In this document: in pieces, positions 30,843 through 35,613 of the stretch
How the letters are laid out: each line of letters opens with the position of its first letter
Numbering within the stretch: position 1 is the stretch's first letter
NCBI RefSeq assembly: GCF_019396325.1
Contig: NZ_JAHKRO010000093.1
Coordinates: forward strand, 1-35,613
Source of the DNA: Nonomuraea ceibae
Lineage (GTDB): Bacteria > Actinomycetota > Actinomycetes > Streptosporangiales > Streptosporangiaceae
Length of the DNA stretch: 35,613 bases
Direction of reading: 5' to 3'
The notes under the pieces: model-generated
Seen by the model: the letters and a program-made list of their open reading frames with translations, nothing else
Told to the model about the DNA's origin: nothing
The model's database searches: none
Made by a program: the position numbers and the translations under genes

Positions 30843-30929
30843 CTCACTGGTTGGCTTGGTACGCGAGCACGGGGCCCAGCTCTGGAGACCGTCGCTTGGG
30901 CGGCGAGCTGGGTGGAGTCCTGATCCTGA

Positions 30930-31055
30930 GTGACCGAGGTCGACCCCGCCGCTCTCCAATTAGCCCGCTACTGGCCCGGCAATCAGCCCACGACCTGGCG
31001 TCTCTCGCGCAAGCTTCATCCCGACCGTGGCTTTCCGGAGGACAAGGCAAGGTAG
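30930..31055 (+). other. short ORF of doubtful status
   Basis: A 41-residue ORF from GTG reads TEVDPAALQLARYWPGNQPT and then WRLSRKLHPDRGFPEDKAR. It has no clear ribosome site, and its last 40 bp overlap the opposite-strand gene. Its middle is a copy of repeat block B (30977-31006), which also occurs in non-coding sequence at 34718-34747. I list it as a gene fragment or chance ORF. Confidence 0.25.
30977..31006. repeat. repeat block B, copy 1
   Basis: A 30-bp stretch containing CGACCTGGCGTCTCTC matches 34718-34747 in 27 of 30 bases. The second copy lies at the outer end of an integration-scar module, so this may be a third, shortened scar. Confidence 0.6.
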
Positions 31056-31456
31056 GCGACGCCGGCCGAGTCCAGAACGTTGATCCACTCAGGATGATCG
31101 AGATATGCGTTGTCTGGAGCGGTAGGGCCGAGGTCATCGAGGACGCGTAAGAGGGCCTCGACCACCATTTGGACGAGGTCGGCTTCTCGCTGATCAACGA
31201 AAAGGTGAGGGATCAATGCTCGTGCGCCGTATTGGTCGATGAAGGTGTCGTCGATGAGCCAGTGCACGGCAGCAGTGAGATCCGGCCACCCCTTCTCGGA
31301 TCGCCATTGCTGGTTCTGGTAGTCGCGGTCGCCTAAGGCTCGTAGTGCATCGAGCACGTCTTCACGTCGCTCTGGCCACCGAACCCGCGTTTCCTGCGGA
31401 TGTTTTTCCTCCACGGGACCCCAAGCTACTTGGGACTTGTCAATGTCCCCGTCCAT
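31016..31456 (-). CDS. SCO4402-family hypothetical protein
   Basis: A 146-residue protein resembling the SCO4402 family of actinomycete small proteins: VRWPERREDVLDALRALGDRDYQNQQW, AAVHWLIDDTFIDQY, VVEALLRVLDDLG and a C-terminal DNAYLDHPEWINVLDSAGVAYLAL. The family has no known activity; its regular occurrence beside other immunity-like genes suggests a protective role, which is inference. The ATG at 31454-31456 was chosen over one 13 codons upstream because family-like sequence starts later and the spacer beyond is repeat-containing. The naming is from memory of motifs. Confidence 0.7.
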   Translation of the reverse strand: MDGDIDKSQVAWGPVEEKHPQETRVRWPERREDVLDALRALGDRDYQNQQWRSEKGWPDLTAAVHWLIDDTFIDQYGARALIPHLFVDQREADLVQMVVEALLRVLDDLGPTAPDNAYLDHPEWINVLDSAGVAYLALSSGKPRSG

Positions 31457-31563
31457 GATGGCGTGCTGGTCGGCGGCGAGGGGCCCGGAGATCACACTCG
31501 ACTAGTGCTGTTCAAGGCATGGAAGCTACCTTTGATGGCGTCTCAGGTGGCTCCTGGTAGGCG

Positions 31564-31651
31564 GATGCTCAGGCGTCCACCTCAGCCGCCTACGAGCCCG
31601 GCGTGACGCGTGGCGATCATCCCGGAGCTGGAGCGTCCCCGCCGGAGGCGT
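31564..31651. repeat. repeat block D, copy 1, in the 242-bp gap 31457-31698
   Basis: This gap holds no gene. Block D comprises a 31-bp part (31564-31594) that matches 34913-34943 in 28 of 31 bases, then GGCGATCATCCCGGAGC with GGAGCG (31612-31635), and CCCCGCCGGAGGCGT (31637-31651), in the same order as at 34913-35009. Confidence 0.75.
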
Positions 31652-31698
31652 GGCTTTGACGTTTACCAGTGCTGGGGTCGAACACTGCGGTTCAGACC

Positions 31699-32289
31699 TC
31701 ATTCCCAGTTGTCGAGGACGATGACGGGCGCCTCTTCCACATCCAGCCACTCGGCTTCGATACCCATGCCGGTGGACGCCTCGATGAACGCGAATGCCGC
31801 GCTGAGCTTGCCGCGGTAATCCTCCGGGTCGAGGCGGTCGAGCATGGCGCGGAATTCGGCCAGGATACTCGGATCGCCCTCCTCGATGATGTGCTCGGCG
31901 AAGACGAAGTTGCGCATCCGCGCTCTGATCTTTCCGTCGGCCGCGTAGAGGATCGTGTATCCCCCGTTGAAGTGCCAGGTCGTCATCCACACACGTGATT
32001 TCCTACTGAGTTCGGTGAGGACGTGGTCGGGCGTGGCGAAGCCGTGGGAGAACTCGAGGAAACCCCAGGCTCCTTCACCCTCGTAGACGAAAAGCACGGG
32101 CAGGAATTCTTCGCCGGCCTCCTCTCGGGGGTATGCCATGATGCGTTCCTCGGGGTCACGACCTCCGTTCAGCCTCCACAGGAGGTCGTCCACTGTGATC
32201 TCTTCGTCGAGGGGTTGCACCACGGTCCAGCAGAGTCCGCTTTCGAACCACTGCTGCTGATTGAAGAGATTGCGGTAATGATCGATCAC
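31699..32289 (-). CDS. DUF6461-like hypothetical protein
   Basis: A 196-residue protein. ESGLCWTVVQPLDEEITVDDLLWRLNGG near the N-terminus, then FLEFSHGFATPDHVLTELSR, TWHFNGGYTILYAADG and a C-terminal FAFIEASTGMGIEAEWLD resemble the DUF6461 group, whose members are common in actinomycetes and often lie beside immunity genes. No activity is known. I start at the GTG 32287-32289, with GACAAT a few bases before it on the minus strand. The frame is open to 32430, but the extra 47 residues are proline-rich and look non-coding. Its last codon lies in the 31.7-kb gap next to repeat block D. Confidence 0.65.
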   Translation of the reverse strand: MIDHYRNLFNQQQWFESGLCWTVVQPLDEEITVDDLLWRLNGGRDPEERIMAYPREEAGEEFLPVLFVYEGEGAWGFLEFSHGFATPDHVLTELSRKSRVWMTTWHFNGGYTILYAADGKIRARMRNFVFAEHIIEEGDPSILAEFRAMLDRLDPEDYRGKLSAAFAFIEASTGMGIEAEWLDVEEAPVIVLDNWE

Positions 32290-32710
32290 GTGATGATTGT
32301 CGCGGAAGCTGCCAGGGGAGAAACACCCTTTCAGCTTCTCCAGTGAGCTGCGGTGAGGAATGCTGGGTGGATCCGGGATCGGCCCCGAGTACGTGCTGCG
32401 ACCGCGCCGGGTATATGGGTGCGGTGGCACCGCAACCCCGGCCGGTGCGTTCGGTTGGTACGACGGGGCTGGCGTGCGGTGCCCGGCCCAATGTCCCGCT
32501 GCCGTTCAGGACCGACCCCCAGGCTGTACGCCCGGATGGCGGGCGGGCTGAGGTGCGGGGTACGACAGCGCGCCGCGCCGCCGCCTTGATACCTACAAGA
32601 ACTATTCGCCGTGTCGTGCGGGCGCAAAGTAGTTGATGCCACAAGAACATCAGCCCAGAGGATTTCCATAGACGTGTCCACAGTCCAGACCACGAACGCG
32701 ACGCAACAGA
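32290..32710. other. gene-free stretch
   Basis: No convincing gene on either strand. I see one small hairpin, TGCGGT-GGC-ACCGCA near 32430, and otherwise nothing until the tRNA-Gly-like block at 32711. Confidence 0.5.
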
Positions 32711-32755
32711 GGGCGGGTGACGGGATTCGAACCCACGCTGCCAGCATGGGAATTG
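32711..32755 (-). other. tRNA-Gly(CCC) 3'-half, probable integration scar 1
   Basis: Read on the minus strand, this stretch gives an anticodon loop with CCC, a T arm containing GGGTTCGAATCCC, and the 3' acceptor strand CACCCGC. The 5' half (D arm and 5' acceptor strand) is missing: sequence upstream of the anticodon loop does not pair. This is what remains when an element integrates into the 3' end of a tRNA gene. It is followed outward by arm-like sequence and tandem repeats at 32837-32857. Confidence 0.65.
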
Positions 32756-32836
32756 CACAGATCACGCCTCGTAGGGCATTGACCTAAGGCTGAGGCCGGT
32801 CGTGAGCGACCGTCGTTGACTTCTCGTTGCCGCCCT

Positions 32837-32857
32837 TAATGGCACGCTAATGGCACG
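32837..32857. repeat. tandem repeat, possible integrase arm sites
   Basis: TAATGGCACG occurs twice (32837-32846 and 32848-32857) with an 11-bp period, about one helical turn. Its place about 80 bp from the tRNA scar fits arm-type binding sites of a tyrosine integrase in attP. Confidence 0.5.
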
Positions 32858-32861
32858 ACGA

Positions 32862-33338
32862 TCAGGCTCTCGAACTCAGTCGTTGCCACCATGAAGGCTT
32901 GATGACTCGGGCGGTTGTGCCGCGTGGCACCTCACCTGTCATGGCGTACTTGAAGAACGCCTCAAGGTCATGCTCGCTCCCGTTGTGGATCCGCCTAGCG
33001 ACCTTGTTATGCGGATAGCCCCGAAGTTCCTCAAGGCTCTCCACGGCTGCGGCGTTCTCATCCGTGCAGTACACCCATTTCCAGTCGCTATTTCGGACGA
33101 TCATCTCGCCCAGATACGCCCCCGCACTCGTGATCACGCTGTGGATCACCTCAGGAGGCGGCTTCGAGGCGGCGAACTCGGTGCAGTAGTTGTCGAGGTG
33201 GTGAATGAACGCCGGGTCCCAATCGAAGGAGTATCCGTCCTCGCGTGTGTGCTCCACGAACAGCTCAGCCAGGCTTCGCATGTACTCGGCAGTCTCAGCG
33301 TCGCTGGGTGGCGGCGCCTGCTGCGACCTCCTGCGCAC
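32862..33338 (-). CDS. hypothetical protein, possible immunity protein
   Basis: A 158-residue protein of no family I can name surely. The core PPPEVIHSVITSAGAYLGEMIVRNSDWKWVYC resembles the YLGE-containing segment of small actinobacterial DUF3806-like proteins. Before it lies an acidic helix ETAEYMRSLAELFVEHTREDG, and the end is basic (ARVIKPSWWQRLSSRA). Its stop lies next to the tandem repeats of integration scar 1, in the place where an integrase gene would normally sit. The ATG at 33336-33338 is the only reasonable start. Confidence 0.6.
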   Translation of the reverse strand: MRRRSQQAPPPSDAETAEYMRSLAELFVEHTREDGYSFDWDPAFIHHLDNYCTEFAASKPPPEVIHSVITSAGAYLGEMIVRNSDWKWVYCTDENAAAVESLEELRGYPHNKVARRIHNGSEHDLEAFFKYAMTGEVPRGTTARVIKPSWWQRLSSRA

Positions 33339-33946
33339 TATCGACTCCTACGTCCCGGTTCGGATCATCAGCGCAGCTTCTCATGACACGGTTTGGGAAC
33401 GGAAGCATCGCCCGCGCACCGCGCGCACCCGCCCCGACTGATCATCCCGTCTGCCGTTGCCCTGGTCTGCTCGGCTTCTCGAGCGGGAGCATGGCAAAGG
33501 GATCCTTTGTGAAGGCGCCCCCACCCGGCTCGGCAGAACAGAGCGCTCGGCCTGGACGGGCTGTCCCAGACCGCGTGGAAGCTGAGGAGAACTGCTCAGT
33601 TATCGACGCTGGGCCTCTGGCCTGCCCGCCCCGGTTGCGAAGCCACTCGACTTACCAAGCTTCAACATGTCGTCGAACGCCTGAGTGCCCGACACCCTTC
33701 AGCGTCAGCAAGACCGCACCAGTCCTTGGGCCGCTGCCAAGCGTGTTCAACGGCGGAGGGCGACCTGCGCTCGTTGTGAAATTGGTGCTGCCCGGCGACC
33801 TTCACGAGCTGGAGGCTCTTATCCGCTCTAGAACAGCGTCGTCCTCTACGCGGCCTTCGCGGCCGGCACTGGTCCGACGCGCTCGACCTCCACTGTGGGG
33901 CCTCGGTGTCCACTCCTGAATGCGCCCCTGGCCGGGGGCTGCTGCG
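33339..33946. other. gene-free stretch with repeat block C
   Basis: No ORF here has convincing codon use on either strand. It contains repeat block C copy 1 at 33421-33477. The remainder looks like decayed sequence. Confidence 0.5.
33421..33477. repeat. repeat block C, copy 1
   Basis: 33421-33457 matches 34755-34791 in 32 of 37 bases. The next part, GCCCTGGTCTGCTCGGCTT (33459-33477), is identical to 34872-34890. In the second copy the two parts are separated by 80 bp instead of 1. Confidence 0.75.
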
Positions 33947-34312
33947 TCACCAATCGCGGGTCGCGATCAACTCTTCTACGTCCGCGTCCGAAAAGCCGTA
34001 GGCCGTCGCCACAAAGCAGAAGTCCTCGGCGATCACCTCGCGAGCCACGGTCTCGATCTCGCTGTCAGCCGCCTCGAATTCCGCCTCCAGTTCGTTGAAC
34101 TCCTCTGTCGCCGCATGGGTAAGTGCGTACAGTGCCGCGAGATCCGATGGCCCATCGGCCTCGATGCGCTCGCACAACCGCAGCAGGATCCCTCTGCCCT
34201 TGTCAACGACGTGGTCGGGGTAGTAGCCGTCCTGGTACATGCCCTTGAGAAAGGCGTGGCCGGCTATCTGCTGGTTGGTGGGCGGCACCTTGATCTCCTG
34301 TCTCGCCGTCAT
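33947..34312 (-). CDS. DUF5713 family protein
   Basis: A 121-residue protein matching my memory of DUF5713 closely: TNQQIAGHAFLKGMYQDGYYPDHVVDKGRGILLRLCERIEA, then LAALYALTHAATEEFNELEAEF and a C-terminal EDFCFVATAYGFSDADVEELIATRDW. The family is all-alpha and acidic, of unknown function, and common near polymorphic-toxin immunity genes in both actinomycetes and proteobacteria. The ATG at 34310-34312 gives a short basic N-terminal extension before the conserved core. It lies between the two integration scars. Confidence 0.78.
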   Translation of the reverse strand: MTARQEIKVPPTNQQIAGHAFLKGMYQDGYYPDHVVDKGRGILLRLCERIEADGPSDLAALYALTHAATEEFNELEAEFEAADSEIETVAREVIAEDFCFVATAYGFSDADVEELIATRDW

Positions 34313-34317
34313 TCGGT

Positions 34318-34475
34318 GTGCTGATACTGCACCACACCACCGACAACGAGGGCTTCCTCATCGATCCACAGCACGATGGCGACGTGGAGTGCGCAGGCCG
34401 GATGGCCATGCGGTTGCCGGACACCTATCCAACGGGCCCATACGAAATGACCCCAGGCGACCGGTCAACGGCCCG
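34318..34475 (+). pseudogene. possible 5' gene fragment
   Basis: An ORF from GTG 34318 reads LILHHTTDNEGFLIDPQHDG and then DVECAGRMAMRLPDTYPTGP with fairly normal codon use. It then runs into the hairpin array at 34482-34558, where it becomes repetitive. It may be the start of a gene whose rest was lost at the scar. The product is not recognised. Confidence 0.3.
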
Positions 34476-34481
34476 GGGAGC

Positions 34482-34558
34482 TCGAGGGGCGGCAGCCCCT
34501 CGACCAGGGGCGCAGCCCCATGAAACACAGCCTGAGCAGCATGAGGCGCGAAGCGCCT
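34482..34558 (-). repeat. array of three short hairpins next to the tRNA scar
   Basis: Three perfect small hairpins in a row: a 9-bp stem TCGAGGGGC/GCCCCTCGA (34482-34503), a 5-bp stem GGGGC-GCA-GCCCC (34507-34519), and a 6-bp stem AGGCGC-GAA-GCGCCT (34544-34558). On the minus strand they lie just downstream of the tRNA-Gly 3' end, where tRNA terminators would be. Confidence 0.6.
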
Positions 34559-34582
34559 GACAAGCGAAGACGAAGCAGTTGA

Positions 34583-34625
34583 GAGCGGGTGGCGGGAATC
34601 GAACCCGCGCCGTCAGCTTGGGAAC
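34583..34625 (-). other. tRNA-Gly(CCC) 3'-half, probable integration scar 2
   Basis: On the minus strand this reads TTCCCAAGCTGA (anticodon loop with CCC and 3' stem), a perfect T arm GCGGGTTCGATTCCCGC (34592-34608), then CACCCGC plus discriminator T. It matches the 3' half of an actinobacterial tRNA-Gly(CCC). The 5' half is absent. The flanking 90 bp (34626-34717) resemble those of scar 1, so both derive from related elements. Confidence 0.7.
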
Positions 34626-34717
34626 TGCACGGATCACCGCACGCGAGGGCTCTGAGCTGGGCTGAAACCGGGTCGCGAGTGACCGTGGTTGCCCCCTCGT
34701 CACCCTGTCTAACTGTA

Positions 34718-35009
34718 CGGCGATCAGCCTGCGACCTGGCGTCTCTCACATGACGCGCGCACCATGCCCGCCTGATCACCCCGTCTGCCGTCGACCTGCC
34801 CGCAGGGGAGGCGGGCCAGGGCCAGGGGGTCAAGGCGGAGCGCCCCACTGGACGAACGACCTTGCCGCCTGGCCCTGGTCTGCTCGGCTTGTCCCGAATC
34901 GATGACGGGCGGGATGATCAGGCTTCCACCTCAGCCACCTACGGCCCCCGCCCAGTAGCGCGGCGATCATCCCGGAGCCGGAGCGCGGTTGCGCCCCCGC
35001 CGGAGGCGT
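34718..35009. repeat. composite intergenic module: repeat blocks B, C and D
   Basis: Gene-free. It contains block B (34718-34747), block C (34755-34791 and 34872-34890) and block D (34913-35009) in a row. Each block also occurs singly elsewhere in the island (30977, 33421, 31564), each time beside an immunity-like gene. Confidence 0.7.
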
Positions 35010-35045
35010 ATTGTCCGGCAACGCATTCTCGGAGATGATCACCTG

Positions 35046-35321
35046 ATGCACGGAGACGAGACGCTGGTCCGAAATCTGGCCGGGCTGGTTGTGGATCTGG
35101 CGTGGTTCCTGGAATCGGCGGATGACTCGGTTGTCGATCCTGATGACGCGCTGGAGCAGTTGGAGTGGATGAGCCACAGGTTCAGTCAGCTGCCGGCCGA
35201 GGATCGACTCAGATTGATCGCGCTGATCCGCGAGAGGGCGGAGTCGGAGTCTGAGCCTGAGTTTCGCGAGTTTCTGAAGGCGTTCCCGGAGGCATCCGGG
35301 CTGCTCGATGTAGACGACTGA
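35046..35321 (+). CDS. small acidic hypothetical protein
   Basis: A 91-residue helical, acidic protein: ETLVRNLAGLVVDLAWFLESADDSVVDPDDALEQLEWMSHRF and then LPAEDRLRLIALIRERAESESEPEFREFLKAFPEASGLL. I recall similar proteins as orphan hypotheticals in actinomycetes, often near SMI1 or DUF genes, consistent with an immunity protein; no function is known. The ATG at 35046 is preferred over an upstream start at 34989, because the latter lies in repeat block D. GATGATC a few bases upstream is a possible -10 for a leaderless transcript. Confidence 0.65.
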   Translation: MHGDETLVRNLAGLVVDLAWFLESADDSVVDPDDALEQLEWMSHRFSQLPAEDRLRLIALIRERAESESEPEFREFLKAFPEASGLLDVDD

Positions 35322-35386
35322 CCTGGTCACGCGGCGGTGCGGCGTTCGGTCGGCGCGTTCGGCGCATGCGGTGTGGGGGCGCAGGG

Positions 35387-35486
35387 CTCCGACGCGCGAA
35401 CTTCACCCGCGCATGGGCGGCGGCGCTCAAGAAGGCCAAGCTCAGCGGCTTCCACTTCCATGACCTTCGTCACACGGGCAACACCT
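35387..35486 (+). pseudogene. tyrosine integrase fragment
   Basis: One frame reads LRRANFTRAWAAALKKAKL, then SGFHFHDLRHTGNT, the HxxR part of the catalytic domain of actinobacterial phage/plasmid-type tyrosine integrases. Upstream, other frames only hint at integrase sequence. Downstream, the normal continuation LAAATGA and the catalytic tyrosine are missing, because the IS3-type element begins immediately after. It is a dead remnant and fits the nearby tRNA scars. Confidence 0.8.
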
Positions 35487-35613
35487 TGAGCTTGCTCCGC
35501 TCCGACGGACACCATCGTTGTGGTGGTCAGGCCGCTGCGACTGCCTCGTAGTCGGCGGGGCTACGGTAGCCCAGGCTGCTGTGCAGGCGGTGCAGGTTGT
35601 ACCAGCCCTCGAT
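35487..35613. mobile_element. IS3-family insertion sequence, one end, cut by window edge
   Basis: The element appears to start at the TG of TGAGCTTGCTCC (35487), directly after the integrase sequence breaks off, and runs past the window. It carries the transposase 3' end on the minus strand. IS3-family ends begin with TG, which fits. The exact boundary needs the other end. Confidence 0.65.
35527..35613 (-). CDS. IS3-family transposase (OrfB), C-terminal end
   Basis: The last 28 codons before a TGA at 35527-35529 read IEGWYNLHRLHSSLGYRSPADYEA, the conserved end of the IS3-family integrase-type transposase (YNxxRxHSSLGYxSPxxYE), just after the catalytic Glu of the DDE triad. The rest of the gene lies outside the window. 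About 40 bp separate its stop from the presumed IS end. Confidence 0.9.
   Translation of the reverse strand: MEGWYNLHRLHSSLGYRSPADYEAVAAA

Noticed and set aside
32711..32790. Complete tRNA-Gly gene
   Set aside because: The D arm and the 5' acceptor strand are missing, and the sequence before the anticodon loop does not form the anticodon stem.
33662..33913. Minus-strand ORF of 83 codons
   Set aside because: Arginine- and serine-rich with irregular codon use; no ribosome site or motif.
29153..35613. Intact prophage or conjugative element
   Set aside because: No structural, replication or transfer genes; only an integrase fragment and scars.
1..35613. CRISPR array
   Set aside because: No regularly spaced identical repeats found; the repeats seen are few and irregular.

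Overview
The window is very GC-rich, uses GC-ending codons almost throughout, and carries families typical of soil actinomycetes: a CBM2-linked PL11 lyase, a Tat-exported GH43, a stand-alone LigD polymerase domain, DUF5713-, DUF6461- and SCO4402-like small proteins, and many starts that look leaderless. I infer an actinobacterium, probably Streptosporangiaceae-like (Nonomuraea or Streptosporangium type). The genus is a guess.

Layout. 1-1446: end of an alpha/beta hydrolase, a GNAT and a DedA protein. 1585-5957: a tightly coupled biotin-uptake operon, bioY, AMP-dependent acyl ligase, thiolase-like protein, bioM, bioN. 5958-7435: a divergent MarR/EamA pair with two operator copies over two promoters. 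7442-13436: a chloramphenicol-phosphotransferase-like enzyme, a secreted CBM2-PL11 rhamnogalacturonan lyase with LacI-like operators, a type-B carboxylesterase, a LigD polymerase-domain protein and a secreted 20-residue-repeat protein. 13551-25657: many short, mostly single-gene units (GNATs, methyltransferases, serine hydrolase, GH43, oxidoreductase, 2H phosphoesterase, phosphotransferase), with a HIT gene remnant at 17668-17838 and a frameshifted HEAT/LRV-like repeat gene at 24714-25260.

25667-29066: an XRE/TPR-like regulator divergent from a single 678-residue ORF that joins a complete SufS-type cysteine desulfurase to a SAM-dependent methyltransferase. It has a structured leader with direct repeats and ends in a strong terminator. 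This is the best candidate for an undescribed system.

29153-35613: an accessory island of lower GC. It holds small immunity-like genes (SMI1/KNR4, SCO4402-like, DUF6461-like, DUF5713 and two unassigned), a truncated gene, two 3'-half tRNA-Gly(CCC) sequences that look like integration scars, shuffled copies of intergenic repeat blocks, and a tyrosine-integrase fragment cut off by an IS3-family element that runs out of the window.

How the genes work together: the biotin operon forms an S component plus energizing module with two fatty-acid-type enzymes embedded in it. The PL11, GH43 and esterase genes fit plant cell-wall (pectin/arabinan) use. The island looks like a graveyard of integrations that retains orphan immunity genes.
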